NCBI RefSeq assembly: GCF_000379785.1
Contig: NZ_KB903669.1
Coordinates: 1 to 57,383 of the forward strand
DNA: 57,383 bases
Source: Gallibacterium anatis DSM 16844 = F 149
GTDB taxonomy: Bacteria > Pseudomonadota > Gammaproteobacteria > Enterobacterales > Pasteurellaceae
Direction of reading: 5' to 3'
Shown here: positions 18,284 to 27,404 of the stretch, in pieces
How the letters are laid out: the number at the start of each line of letters is the position of its first letter
How positions within the stretch are numbered: the first letter of the stretch is position 1
The notes under the pieces: generated by a model
Database searches by the model: none
What the model was told of the DNA's origin: nothing
What the model saw: only the letters and a program-made list of their open reading frames with translations
Translations under genes and position numbers: made by a program

Positions 18284-18439
18284 CTCCTTAATTGAGTTTG
18301 TTGGCAGTAGCGCCGGATAAAAGCTGGCGCGAATTTTACAATAGACTATTTCCTACTGACAAGATTTTATTTTATACAGCGGTAGCAAAATTTGTTAAAG
18401 TAACGAAATTGATAAAATTAGGTAAGAGAATCGAAAAAA

Positions 18440-19480
18440 ATGCAAGAAATAGAGCTGAAATTAACGACAAATCAAGAGGTTATCAATAGTCTGAAACAGG
18501 AATTGAGTCATTTTCGTTTATTAAAGCATTATCAGGCAAGCAGTCAAAATTGTTATTTTGATACGGAAGACCACTTTTTTTCACAGCAAAAAATGGGGTT
18601 GCGTGTGCGTAATGAAGAGGGTGTTTATACGATGACTTTAAAAACAGCCGGCACAACACAAGGCGGGTTGCATATGCGACCGGAATATAATGTTCGTTTA
18701 TCGCAACCGCAGCCGGACTTGAAGTTATTTGGTCAATTTTCTGAATTGACATTAGCCCATTCTTATGCGGAGTTGCAATGCTCACTTCAGCCTATTTTTC
18801 ATACCGATTTTCAACGAGAATATTATTTACTGGAAACCGGTAATGGCACACAGCTGGAAATTGCTATCGATCAGGGTGAAATTAAGGCGAATAATGCGAA
18901 AACACCGATTTGTGAGGTTGAGTTTGAATTAAAATCCGGAAAGGTAGCGGATATGCTGAATTTTGTGCAGCATTTTCTTTTTTTGGATGGCATGCGATTA
19001 GGGCAAGTCAGTAAAGCGGAACGAGGTTATCGGTTAGCCGGAGTTGCATCAAAAGCGGCATTAATGACGATTGATGAGTGGCGACAATTTCTTGAACAGA
19101 GATTTACATCAACCGCACAACAAGTAAATGCGCTGTTCCAATATGAACTGAAATTATTAAAAAATTTAGAAAAACTCGATCTTGATCGCATTTCACAGAG
19201 TCAAGCAGAAACAACAGCATTAATTGGACTATTCTTCACGCTTTATCAATACAGTTGTGAGCAAGAAGCGTTATTTACGCAGCTTTTAGATGAAGAGTCG
19301 TCAACAGAAATGATCGAAATTAACCGGTTTGTATATCAACAAATTAGAAAAATGATTGCTCAACACGTGGAGCAGCAGGATAATCAGCGCGCATTGCAGC
19401 AGTTGGTGGAGTTAACTTCTCAAGGAAGATATCTACAAAAAATGATTAATCTATTAAAAATAACATTGAAGTTGAAATAG
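18440..19480 (+). CDS. CYTH-domain protein, inorganic triphosphatase-like (YgiF family)
   Basis: The N-terminal CYTH domain (about 1-200) carries the ExExK signature at residues 3-7 (EIELK), followed by alternating Arg/Lys and Glu strands such as GLRVRNEEG and CEVEFELK. E. coli YgiF hydrolyses inorganic triphosphate. The C-terminal part (about 210-346) is helical and shorter than the CHAD domain of the 433-residue E. coli protein, so the CHAD region is reduced. It is divergent from the phosphate transport pair and 2 nt upstream of radA. Confidence 0.85.
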   Translation: MQEIELKLTTNQEVINSLKQELSHFRLLKHYQASSQNCYFDTEDHFFSQQKMGLRVRNEEGVYTMTLKTAGTTQGGLHMRPEYNVRLSQPQPDLKLFGQFSELTLAHSYAELQCSLQPIFHTDFQREYYLLETGNGTQLEIAIDQGEIKANNAKTPICEVEFELKSGKVADMLNFVQHFLFLDGMRLGQVSKAERGYRLAGVASKAALMTIDEWRQFLEQRFTSTAQQVNALFQYELKLLKNLEKLDLDRISQSQAETTALIGLFFTLYQYSCEQEALFTQLLDEESSTEMIEINRFVYQQIRKMIAQHVEQQDNQRALQQLVELTSQGRYLQKMINLLKITLKLK

Positions 19481-19482
19481 GT

Positions 19483-20853
19483 ATGGCAAAAGTAAAAACA
19501 GCTTATGTATGTAATGATTGCGGCGCGGAATATGCCCGTTGGCAAGGGCAGTGCAGTGCCTGTCACGCGTGGAATACGATCACGGAAGTAAGAATTGCAT
19601 CGACAAATAGTAAAAACGATCGCTTTAGTGGTTATGCCGGGGCAAGCGGCAGCAAAGTGCAAAAATTGTCGGAAATTAGTTTATCGGAATTGCCTCGTTT
19701 CAGTAGTGGCTTTAATGAGCTTGATCGTGTTTTAGGCGGCGGCATTGTGCCGGGCAGTGCAATTTTAATCGGCGGACATCCGGGAGCCGGTAAAAGTACA
19801 TTGTTATTGCAAGTGATGTGCGGTTTAGCACAATCAATGCCGACGCTCTATGTTACAGGGGAAGAGTCATTGCAACAGGTGGCAATGCGAGCAAAACGTC
19901 TGAATTTACCGATGGATAATTTGCAAATGTTGTCAGAAACTTCGGTAGAGCAGATTTGTGTTACGGCGGATCAGCTTAAACCGAAAATAATGGTGATTGA
20001 CTCAATTCAGGTAATGCATTTGGCAGATATTCAATCTTCACCCGGCAGCGTTTCCCAAGTTAGAGAGTGCGCCTCTTATTTAACGCGTTATGCCAAAATG
20101 AATCAGGTGGCGATTATTATGGTGGGACACGTTACGAAAGATGGCACCTTAGCCGGGCCGAAGGTGTTGGAACACTGTATCGACTGTTCGATCTTATTGG
20201 AGGGAGAGTCAGATTCGCGTTTTCGCACCCTTCGCAGTCAGAAAAATCGTTTTGGTGCGGTAAATGAACTGGGTGTTTTCGGAATGACGGAACAGGGCTT
20301 AAAAGAGGTTAAAAATCCATCTGCTATTTTCTTAAGTCGAGGTGAAGAGCAAACGCCGGGTAGTTCTGTTGTCGTATTATGGGAAGGAACGCGCCCGCTT
20401 TTAGTGGAAATTCAAGCATTGGTGGACCACTCCTTGTTGGCAAATCCGCGGCGGGTGGCGGTCGGATTGGATCATAACCGTGTCGCATTGTTATTGGCAG
20501 TGCTTCATCGTCACGGTGGCTTACAAATGGCAGATCAGGATATTTTCGTCAATGTTGTCGGTGGCGTGAAAGTGACCGAAACCAGTGCGGATTTAGCATT
20601 ATTATTAGCGTTAATCTCCAGCTTTCGTAATCGCGCTCTTCCGCGTGATTTAGTGGTGTTCGGAGAAGTTGGCTTAGCCGGGGAAATTCGCCCGGTGCCG
20701 AGTGGACAGGAGCGTATCAGTGAAGCAGCTAAACACGGTTTTCGCAGAGCCATAGTGCCGTTTGCCAATCGACCTAAAAACACAATCGAAAATATGCAAG
20801 TTTTTGCAGTTAAAAAATTAAGCGATGCTTTGCAAGTGTTGGATGGATTTTAA
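19483..20853 (+). CDS. radA: DNA repair ATPase RadA/Sms
   Basis: RecA-related helicase that drives branch migration in recombination, including natural transformation. The 456-residue protein has a C4 zinc finger (Cys10, Cys13, Cys24, Cys27), Walker A GGHPGAGKST (97-106), the RadA-specific KNRFG motif near residue 255 and a C-terminal Lon-like domain. It starts 2 nt after the CYTH gene, implying cotranscription. Confidence 0.96.
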   Translation: MAKVKTAYVCNDCGAEYARWQGQCSACHAWNTITEVRIASTNSKNDRFSGYAGASGSKVQKLSEISLSELPRFSSGFNELDRVLGGGIVPGSAILIGGHPGAGKSTLLLQVMCGLAQSMPTLYVTGEESLQQVAMRAKRLNLPMDNLQMLSETSVEQICVTADQLKPKIMVIDSIQVMHLADIQSSPGSVSQVRECASYLTRYAKMNQVAIIMVGHVTKDGTLAGPKVLEHCIDCSILLEGESDSRFRTLRSQKNRFGAVNELGVFGMTEQGLKEVKNPSAIFLSRGEEQTPGSSVVVLWEGTRPLLVEIQALVDHSLLANPRRVAVGLDHNRVALLLAVLHRHGGLQMADQDIFVNVVGGVKVTETSADLALLLALISSFRNRALPRDLVVFGEVGLAGEIRPVPSGQERISEAAKHGFRRAIVPFANRPKNTIENMQVFAVKKLSDALQVLDGF

Positions 20854-20884
20854 TGGTTAATACAGAAAATATTTCTGAATAATA

Positions 20885-20914
20885 TTGGTTTTTTGCGGCG
20901 TTTTGTGGTATAAA
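20885..20914 (+). promoter_or_regulatory. Probable rpsB-tsf promoter
   Basis: TTGGTT (20885-20890), an 18-bp spacer, then TATAAA (20909-20914). The GC-rich stretch just after the -10 (CGCACCGCC) resembles a stringent-type discriminator, as expected for a ribosomal-protein operon. Confidence 0.6.
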
Positions 20915-20962
20915 ACGCACCGCCTTTCTGTCGTAAAAATTTGAAAGGTTTAATTTTAATTC

Positions 20963-21050
20963 ACACACATATCGACACTAACAATCGGGGTGCCAAACGG
21001 TCGGTTGTTTAGGGATATGTGGAGGCTAAACCCCAACTAAATAAGGAAAA
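20963..21050 (+). promoter_or_regulatory. rpsB mRNA leader, putative S2 autoregulatory element
   Basis: The leader contains the complementary arms ACATATC (20967-20973) and GATATGT (21014-21020). A GGGG run (20987-20990) can pair with CCCC (21031-21034) across the first helix, giving a pseudoknot-like fold just before the ribosome-binding site. This arrangement matches my knowledge of the conserved S2 leader of gamma-proteobacteria, which lets S2 repress rpsB-tsf translation; the identification is by pattern only. Confidence 0.6.
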
Positions 21051-21054
21051 AATT

Positions 21055-21804
21055 ATGGCACAAGTTACAATGCGTGAAATGCTACAAGCTGGCGTTCATT
21101 TCGGTCACCAAACTCGTTATTGGAATCCAAAAATGAAACCTTTCATTTTCGGACCACGTAACGGCGTTCATATCATCAACTTAGAAAAAACTTTACCTAT
21201 GTTTAATGCAGCGTTGGAAGAATTAAAACGCATCGCACAAAATAACGGTAAAATTCTTTTCGTTGGTACAAAACGTGCCGCAACTGATCCGGTGCAAGCA
21301 GCAGCATTAGATTGCCAACAATTCTATGTAAACCACCGTTGGTTAGGTGGTATGTTGACTAACTGGAAAACAGTACGTCAATCAATCAAACGCTTAAAAG
21401 ATTTAGAAACTCAATCTCAAGACGGTACATTTGATAAATTAACCAAAAAAGAAGCGTTAATGCGTACTCGTGAGATGGAAAAATTAGAGTTAAGTCTTGG
21501 CGGTATCAAAGATATGGGCGGCTTACCTGATGCATTATTCGTTATTGCAGCAGACCACGAACATATCGCAATCAAAGAAGCAAATAACCTTGGTATTCCT
21601 GTATTTGCTATTGTTGATACTAACTCTGATCCTGATGGCGTTGATTACGTGATCCCTGGTAACGATGACGCAGTAAGAGCAATCCAACTTTACTTAACTG
21701 CAGCAGCAGATGCTGTTAAAGAAGGTAAAGCACAGGCTCAAGGTGCAGTAGCTGAAGAAGCTTTTGAAGAATTGGCTGCAGACGCTGAAGCTAAAGCTGA
21801 ATAA
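21055..21804 (+). CDS. rpsB: 30S ribosomal protein S2
   Basis: Component of the small ribosomal subunit. The start [13 protein letters not shown] is chosen because AAGGA lies 8 nt upstream and S2 proteins begin this way; an in-frame ATG 12 codons earlier lies inside the S2 leader. The 249-residue length is normal, with characteristic [14 protein letters not shown] and [13 protein letters not shown] blocks. It is followed by tsf across an intergenic terminator. Confidence 0.98.
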   Translation: MAQVTMREMLQAGVHFGHQTRYWNPKMKPFIFGPRNGVHIINLEKTLPMFNAALEELKRIAQNNGKILFVGTKRAATDPVQAAALDCQQFYVNHRWLGGMLTNWKTVRQSIKRLKDLETQSQDGTFDKLTKKEALMRTREMEKLELSLGGIKDMGGLPDALFVIAADHEHIAIKEANNLGIPVFAIVDTNSDPDGVDYVIPGNDDAVRAIQLYLTAAADAVKEGKAQAQGAVAEEAFEELAADAEAKAE

Positions 21805-21863
21805 TTGTATCGGGATATAATAAGGTTAAATCCCTTATTAACCGCAGTAAATTAACTGGTTAG

Positions 21864-21890
21864 CAGGGGACTTTTTAAGTTCCCTGTTTT
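21864..21890 (+). terminator. Intergenic rpsB-tsf terminator/attenuator
   Basis: 10-bp stem with one G-U pair (arms 21864-21873 and 21877-21886) followed by TTTT. In E. coli a partial terminator also lies between rpsB and tsf and lowers tsf expression; the same role is inferred here. Confidence 0.7.
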
Positions 21891-21920
21891 ATAAGTCGAG
21901 TAGACAGAGAGGATTTAAAA

Positions 21921-22769
21921 ATGGCTGAAATTACAGCATCATTAGTAAAAGAATTACGTGAACGTACCGGCGCCGGTATGATGGAGTGTAAAAAAGCACT
22001 TGTTGAAGCAAACGGCGATATCGAATTAGCAATCGACAATATGCGTAAATCAGGTCAAGCAAAAGCGGCTAAAAAAGCAGGTCGTGTTGCTGCTGAAGGT
22101 GTAATCATCGTTCGTATCAAAGATGGTTTCGGTGTTGCTGTTGAAATGAACTGCGAAACAGACTTCGTAGCAAAAGATTCAGGATTCTTGGCATTAGCAA
22201 ACAAAGTTGCTGATTATGCGTTAGAAAATAAAGTAACAGATATTGATGTATTAAAAGCTCACTTTGAAGATGAACGTGCAGCATTAGTTGCGAAAATCGG
22301 GGAAAATATGAATATTCGTCGTGTTTCTGCAATCAGTGGCGACGCTATCGGTTCATACTTACACGGTGCGAAAATCGGTGTATTGGTTGCAGCAAGCAAT
22401 GCGGATGAAGAATTAATGAAACATATCGCAATGCACATTGCAGCAAGCCGCCCTGAATATGTAAATCCTTCTGATGTTCCTGCTGATGTTGTTGCTCACG
22501 AACGTCAAATTCAGGTTGAGATCGCAATGCAATCCGGTAAACCACGTGAAATTGCAGAAAAAATGGTAGAAGGTCGTATGAAGAAATTTACCGGCGAAGT
22601 TTCTTTAACAGGTCAACCATTTGTAATGGATCCATCAAAAACTGTTGGTGAATTATTAAAAGAAAAAGGTGCAACAGTATCAAGCTTCATTCGTTTAGAA
22701 GTGGGTGAAGGTATTGAGAAAGTTGAATCTGATTTCGCAGCAGAAGTTGCAGCGATGTCAAAGGCTTAA
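21921..22769 (+). CDS. tsf: Elongation factor Ts
   Basis: Guanine-nucleotide exchange factor for EF-Tu. The 282-residue protein has the UBA-like N-terminus with [15 protein letters not shown] and the core [10 protein letters not shown] motif (around residue 80) that contacts EF-Tu. The codon pattern is strongly biased, as in highly expressed genes. Confidence 0.98.
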   Translation: MAEITASLVKELRERTGAGMMECKKALVEANGDIELAIDNMRKSGQAKAAKKAGRVAAEGVIIVRIKDGFGVAVEMNCETDFVAKDSGFLALANKVADYALENKVTDIDVLKAHFEDERAALVAKIGENMNIRRVSAISGDAIGSYLHGAKIGVLVAASNADEELMKHIAMHIAASRPEYVNPSDVPADVVAHERQIQVEIAMQSGKPREIAEKMVEGRMKKFTGEVSLTGQPFVMDPSKTVGELLKEKGATVSSFIRLEVGEGIEKVESDFAAEVAAMSKA

Positions 22770-22781
22770 TTGCTGAATGAA

Positions 22782-22806
22782 AAAAGCGAGGAAACTCGCT
22801 TTTTTT
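22782..22806 (+). terminator. Terminator of tsf
   Basis: Stem AAAAGCGAG / CTCGCTTTT with a GAAA loop and a run of T at the end, 13 nt after the tsf stop. A strong intrinsic terminator. Confidence 0.88.
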
Positions 22807-22893
22807 ATAAGTAAATTATTCAGTACTTTTGAAGTTGTAATGATATTGAAAGAGTAATAAATAATTTATTTGGAAACAAAAAAGGAAAGCACA

Positions 22894-23622
22894 ATGAGTC
22901 AATTAAAACCAATTTATAACCGTATTTTGCTTAAATTAAGTGGTGAAGCTTTGCAAGGAGATGAGGGCTTCGGCATTGATCCTTCCATTCTTGATCGTAT
23001 GGCGAAGGAGATCAAAGATTTACTTGAACTGGGTGTACAGGTGGCGGTTGTATTAGGCGGTGGTAATTTATTCCGCGGTGCAAAATTGGCGAAAGCGGGA
23101 ATGAACCGTGTTGTTGGCGACCATATGGGGATGTTGGCAACAGTAATGAACGGTTTGGCGATGCGTGATTCCTTACATCGTGCCGATGTCAATGCAAAAT
23201 TAATGTCGGCGTTTCCATTAAACGGTGTGTGCGATACTTATAGTTGGGCACAAGCAATTCGTTTGTTAAGACAAGGACAGGTTGTTATTTTTTCAGCAGG
23301 AACAGGAAATCCATTCTTTACCACTGATTCTGCTGCTTGCCTTCGTGGTATTGAAATTGAGGCGGATGTGGTGTTAAAAGCGACTAAAGTAGATGGTGTT
23401 TATGATTGCGATCCGGCGACTAATCCGAATGCCAAACTTTATTCTACATTGACTTATCAGGAAGTGTTGGAAAAAGAGTTAAAAGTGATGGATTTAGCTG
23501 CGTTTACATTGGCACGTGATCACGGAATGCCAATTCGTGTATTTAATATGAATAAACCGGGCGCATTACGTCGTGTGATTCTTGGTGAACCGGAAGGTAC
23601 ATTGATTACAGACAAAAAATAG
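22894..23622 (+). CDS. pyrH: Uridylate kinase
   Basis: Phosphorylates UMP to UDP; hexameric bacterial enzyme of the amino-acid kinase fold. The 242-residue product starts at [20 protein letters not shown], chosen over an in-frame ATG 8 codons upstream. It has the GGGNLFRG glycine loop (around residue 57) and [13 protein letters not shown] (around 140). The tsf-pyrH-frr order is widely conserved. Confidence 0.97.
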   Translation: MSQLKPIYNRILLKLSGEALQGDEGFGIDPSILDRMAKEIKDLLELGVQVAVVLGGGNLFRGAKLAKAGMNRVVGDHMGMLATVMNGLAMRDSLHRADVNAKLMSAFPLNGVCDTYSWAQAIRLLRQGQVVIFSAGTGNPFFTTDSAACLRGIEIEADVVLKATKVDGVYDCDPATNPNAKLYSTLTYQEVLEKELKVMDLAAFTLARDHGMPIRVFNMNKPGALRRVILGEPEGTLITDKK

Positions 23623-23657
23623 ATTTAAAAATCGTTTTGCATTCGTTACAATTCAGA

Positions 23658-23700
23658 CAATCCTCTAATTTGGTAACCGCTATCTGGCGGAATAGGATTG
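23658..23700 (+). ncRNA. Structured RNA element between pyrH and frr (unknown)
   Basis: Arms CAATCCT (23658-23664) and AGGATTG (23694-23700) enclose a second hairpin CCGC / GCGG (23677-23680, 23687-23690). The nested structure lies in a 196-nt gap and is followed by a separate terminator. It may be an mRNA processing or leader element for frr; no known RNA family was recognised. Confidence 0.35.
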
Positions 23701-23730
23701 AAAGAGTAAAACTTGATCAGATTTGCACAA

Positions 23731-23765
23731 AATCCATAAGGTGATGAAACCTTATGGATTGTTTT
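23731..23765 (+). terminator. Terminator of pyrH
   Basis: 12-bp stem (23731-23742 and 23749-23760) with a 6-nt loop followed by GTTTT. It separates pyrH from frr, so frr needs read-through or its own promoter. Confidence 0.75.
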
Positions 23766-23818
23766 GTAAATTAAAACATCAGAAATTGTCATTCCATTCA
23801 AAATAAAAGGAACATAGT

Positions 23819-24376
23819 GTGATTAAAACAATTAAAGATGAAGCGCAACAACGTATGGAAAAAAGTGTTGAAGCGTTAAAAAATCAAATTTCAAAAATTC
23901 GTACCGGACGTGCTCATCCAAGTTTATTGGATGGTATTCACGTTGAATACTATGGTGCTGCGACACCGTTGCGTCAGGTCGCAAATGTGGTGGCTGAAGA
24001 TGCACGTACACTTGCTATCACTGTATTTGACCGTAGTCTTATTTCTGCTGTAGAAAAAGCGATTATGGCATCAGATTTGGGATTAAATCCGGCATCTGCA
24101 GGTACTGTCATTCGCGTTCCGTTGCCACCATTGACAGAAGAACGTCGCCGCGATCTGACTAAAATTGTTCGTGCCGAAGCGGAACAAGGCCGTGTTGCTG
24201 TACGTAACATTCGTCGTGATGCCAATGATAAAATCAAAGCATTATTAAAAGAAAAAGAAATCAGTGAAAATGATGAACGCAAAGCACAGGATGAAATCCA
24301 GAAATTAACTGATCTTTATGTGAAGAAAGTTGATGAAGCTTTAGCGGAAAAAGAAAAAGAATTAATGGATTTCTAA
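23819..24376 (+). CDS. frr: Ribosome recycling factor
   Basis: Splits post-termination ribosomes together with EF-G. The 185-residue product has the family's usual length and conserved [15 protein letters not shown] and RRDANDKIK blocks. The start codon is GTG, preceded by AAAAGG at 10 nt; no ATG gives a complete N-terminus. Confidence 0.97.
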   Translation: MIKTIKDEAQQRMEKSVEALKNQISKIRTGRAHPSLLDGIHVEYYGAATPLRQVANVVAEDARTLAITVFDRSLISAVEKAIMASDLGLNPASAGTVIRVPLPPLTEERRRDLTKIVRAEAEQGRVAVRNIRRDANDKIKALLKEKEISENDERKAQDEIQKLTDLYVKKVDEALAEKEKELMDF

Positions 24377-24390
24377 TGATAATGTGAAGT

Positions 24391-24424
24391 AACTGGTGCG
24401 AATTTTCGTACCAGTTATTTTTTA
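24391..24424 (+). terminator. Terminator of frr
   Basis: 12-bp stem AACTGGTGCGAA / TTCGTACCAGTT with one G-U pair, followed by ATTTTTTATT, 14 nt after the frr stop. Confidence 0.82.
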
Positions 24425-24550
24425 TTACCGCTGTTTCCAGGTGCGGTAAATCGTGGATCGTTCCTAAACTTGGGTAATAAGATTAATATTACAGCGCTTA
24501 TCCAATAGTGAATATTGAAATACGTCTATTAACAGATCAATCATAACATT

Positions 24551-25738
24551 ATGAAAAATATCGTTATCTTAGGTTCTACCGGCTCAATCGGGAAAAGTAC
24601 ACTTTCTGTCATTAAACAAAATAAGGATTATCAGGTTTTTGCGTTAGTAGCCAATAGTAATGTTGAGCTGATTACAGAACAATGCTTGGAATTTGAACCG
24701 CTCTTTGTGGCATTAGCAAACCACGATGCCGCTAAACAGGTGGCAGAAAAATTAAAACGACAAGGTTGTGCGACAGAAGTGCTGGCCGGCGAAGAGGCGA
24801 TTTGTGAATTGGCAGCACACGAAAAAGCAGATATGGTAATGGCGGCGATTGTCGGTGCGGCAGGATTATTACCGACTTTGTCGGCAATTAAAGCCGGCAA
24901 ACGTATTTTGTTGGCAAATAAAGAATCTTTGGTCACTTGCGGGCAGGTTTTTCTCAATGCAGTAAAACAATATGGTGCGACATTATTGCCGGTGGACAGT
25001 GAACATAATGCGATATTTCAATCATTACCAGTGGAAGCACAACAAAATATCGGTTTTTGTGAATTACAACGCTTAGGTATCAGTAAAATTGTGCTAACCG
25101 GTTCCGGCGGGCCATTCAGAACGAAACCGTTGGATGAGTTTGAAACTATTACTCCGGCGCAAGCTATTGCACATCCTAATTGGTCGATGGGTGCAAAAAT
25201 TTCGGTGGATTCCGCTACAATGATGAATAAAGGGTTGGAATATATTGAAGCACGTTGGTTATTTAATGCGAGTGCGGAGCAGATGGAAATTATTATTCAC
25301 CCGCAGTCAATTATTCATTCAATGGTGCGTTATATTGATGGCAGTGTCATTGCGCAAATGGGCAATCCGGATATGCGGACACCTATTGCCGAAACAATGT
25401 CTTACCCGAAACGGATTGTTTCCGGCGTAGCGCCGTTAGATTTTACCAAAATTGCTGAATTAACCTTTATCGAGCCGGATTTTCAGCGTTATCCTAATTT
25501 GAAGTTGGCAATTGAGGCATTTGCTGCCGGGCAATATGCAACAACAGCAATGAATGCGGCGAATGAGATTGCGGTTGCGGCATTTTTACAACAAAGACTT
25601 AAATTCACTCAAATTGCCGAGATCAATCGATTTGTTGTCGAAAAAATTCCTTCACAGGCAATTAAGTCAGTAGATGATGTGTTGGCTGTTGATAAAATCG
25701 CCAGAGAAATTGCCAATGATCGTATTTTAAGTTTTTAA
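24551..25738 (+). CDS. dxr: 1-deoxy-D-xylulose 5-phosphate reductoisomerase
   Basis: Second enzyme of the MEP isoprenoid pathway, making 2-C-methyl-erythritol 4-phosphate; fosmidomycin target. It has 395 residues. The NADPH-binding [11 protein letters not shown] is at the N-terminus, LANKESLV around residue 123, the metal-binding [10 protein letters not shown] around 150 and the GSGGPF loop near 185. It is followed by uppS, which uses the downstream isoprenoid products. Confidence 0.97.
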   Translation: MKNIVILGSTGSIGKSTLSVIKQNKDYQVFALVANSNVELITEQCLEFEPLFVALANHDAAKQVAEKLKRQGCATEVLAGEEAICELAAHEKADMVMAAIVGAAGLLPTLSAIKAGKRILLANKESLVTCGQVFLNAVKQYGATLLPVDSEHNAIFQSLPVEAQQNIGFCELQRLGISKIVLTGSGGPFRTKPLDEFETITPAQAIAHPNWSMGAKISVDSATMMNKGLEYIEARWLFNASAEQMEIIIHPQSIIHSMVRYIDGSVIAQMGNPDMRTPIAETMSYPKRIVSGVAPLDFTKIAELTFIEPDFQRYPNLKLAIEAFAAGQYATTAMNAANEIAVAAFLQQRLKFTQIAEINRFVVEKIPSQAIKSVDDVLAVDKIAREIANDRILSF

Positions 25739-25794
25739 TCTATAGTTCGCGTGGTATATTGTCGCTCGATTTTAATTAGTCTATTTGGTGAAAA

Positions 25795-26520
25795 ATGTCG
25801 TTAGATCCGGAAAATATTCCCCAGCACGTTGCTATCATTATGGATGGTAACGGTCGTTGGGCAAAACAGAAAGGTAAATTGCGCGTTTTTGGGCATCGCA
25901 ATGGTGCGCAAGCAGTCAGACGTGCGGTTTATTATGCGGCACAAACCGGTATCAAATATTTAACACTTTATGCATTCAGTAGCGAAAATTGGCAACGTCC
26001 TGAGAACGAAGTGAATGCACTAATGGATCTTTTTATCAGAATGCTTGATCTGGAAGTGAATAAATTGCACAAGAATAATATCCGTTTGAATATTCTTGGT
26101 GATATTTCCCGTTTCAGTGAAGGGCTGCAAAAACGAATTCATCACGCGCAACAGCTCACACAAAATAATACCCAATTAACACTAAATATTGCGGCTAATT
26201 ATGGCGGCAGATGGGATATTTTACAGGCAGCAAAACAGATGTGCCGTGATGTTCGGACCAACAATCTTGAGTTGGAAAATGTGGATGAAGCTCTGTTTTC
26301 GCGTTATCTAACAACAGCCGATCAACCGATGGTCGATCTTTTGATTCGAACCAGCGGTGAACAACGCATCAGTAATTTTCTGTTATGGCAGGCGGCTTAT
26401 GCCGAATTCTATTTTACAGAGGTTTTATGGCCGGATTTCTCCGAGCAGGAATTTGAACAGGCATTATATTTTTATCAACAACGGGAGCGCCGGTTCGGGG
26501 CCCTTTCAAAAGGATCATAG
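25795..26520 (+). CDS. uppS: Undecaprenyl pyrophosphate synthase
   Basis: Cis-prenyltransferase making the C55 lipid carrier for peptidoglycan and LPS. The signature MDGNGRWA is at residues 16-23, with catalytic Asp17 and substrate-binding Arg/Asn; the C-terminal DLLIRTSGEQRISNFLLWQ block is intact. It has 241 residues and its stop is 9 nt before cdsA. Confidence 0.97.
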   Translation: MSLDPENIPQHVAIIMDGNGRWAKQKGKLRVFGHRNGAQAVRRAVYYAAQTGIKYLTLYAFSSENWQRPENEVNALMDLFIRMLDLEVNKLHKNNIRLNILGDISRFSEGLQKRIHHAQQLTQNNTQLTLNIAANYGGRWDILQAAKQMCRDVRTNNLELENVDEALFSRYLTTADQPMVDLLIRTSGEQRISNFLLWQAAYAEFYFTEVLWPDFSEQEFEQALYFYQQRERRFGALSKGS

Positions 26521-26529
26521 GAGTCTATT

Positions 26530-27396
26530 TTGTTAAAAGCTCGAATTTTGTCAGCATTGGTATTAGTTGGCATTGTTTTCATTGTATTATTTGTCTTTCC
26601 TCCATTGCTGTTTGCTTGCACCGTGGCATTGTTGGTGACTTTGGCTGTGTGGGAGTGGACGCAGTTCGCCAAGATTAAACAGCCGCTTGTGCGCCTAATT
26701 ATTACTACGATTGCAGCGGCATTTCTTTATTTGTTCCTTTATGCCAATAGTGATTATATTTCCGGCGGCAACATTCTGAACAATGTGTCTGAATTATTGA
26801 TTGTTTCTTCATTAGTTTGGTGGATTATCGCTTTTTGTTTAGTATTGAGTTATCCGAAAAGTACCGCAGTTTGGGGAAATTCAAGCATTGCACAGCTGTT
26901 ATTTGCCTTTTTTACGCTCGCTCCTTTCTTTTTGAGTTTGATGGCATTACGTTTTTATCATTACAACAGTAATCCGTATCAAGGCATTGTATTGTTGCTT
27001 TATGTATTTTTATTGGTTTGGGCGGCGGATACCGGTGCCTATTTTGCCGGTAGAAAATTCGGTAAACATAAATTAGCACCGAAAGTTTCTCCGGGTAAAA
27101 CCTGGCAAGGTGCGATTGGCGGTGTATTGTTGTCAGCAGTGGTGGCTTGTATTTTCTTAAGCATTGCACCGTTTTATCAGCAAAGCAATCTTTCATTCTT
27201 TCAATTAATTGCCTTGTCGGTGCTAACCGTGTTTGTTTCTATTCTTGGTGATTTGAGTGAGAGTATGTTTAAACGTCATTGCGGTATTAAAGACAGCAGC
27301 CAATTAATTCCGGGACACGGTGGAATTATGGATCGTATTGACAGCTTGACTGCCGCATTGCCGGTATTCAGTGCCTTTTTCTTTGTTTTAAATTAA
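26530..27396 (+). CDS. cdsA: Phosphatidate cytidylyltransferase
   Basis: Integral membrane enzyme making CDP-diacylglycerol for phospholipid synthesis. The 288-residue product has about eight membrane segments. It carries the family signature with SPGKTWQGAIGG near 198 and the C-terminal SESMFKRHCGIKDSSQLIPGH block (about 240-260). The start codon is TTG with AGGAG upstream; there is no ATG in the right place. Confidence 0.95.
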   Translation: MLKARILSALVLVGIVFIVLFVFPPLLFACTVALLVTLAVWEWTQFAKIKQPLVRLIITTIAAAFLYLFLYANSDYISGGNILNNVSELLIVSSLVWWIIAFCLVLSYPKSTAVWGNSSIAQLLFAFFTLAPFFLSLMALRFYHYNSNPYQGIVLLLYVFLLVWAADTGAYFAGRKFGKHKLAPKVSPGKTWQGAIGGVLLSAVVACIFLSIAPFYQQSNLSFFQLIALSVLTVFVSILGDLSESMFKRHCGIKDSSQLIPGHGGIMDRIDSLTAALPVFSAFFFVLN

Positions 27397-27404
27397 GGAT
27401 TGTT

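Noticed and set aside
18292-18489. 65-codon plus-strand frame before the CYTH gene
   Set aside because: Overlaps the true CYTH start in another frame and shows no conserved features.
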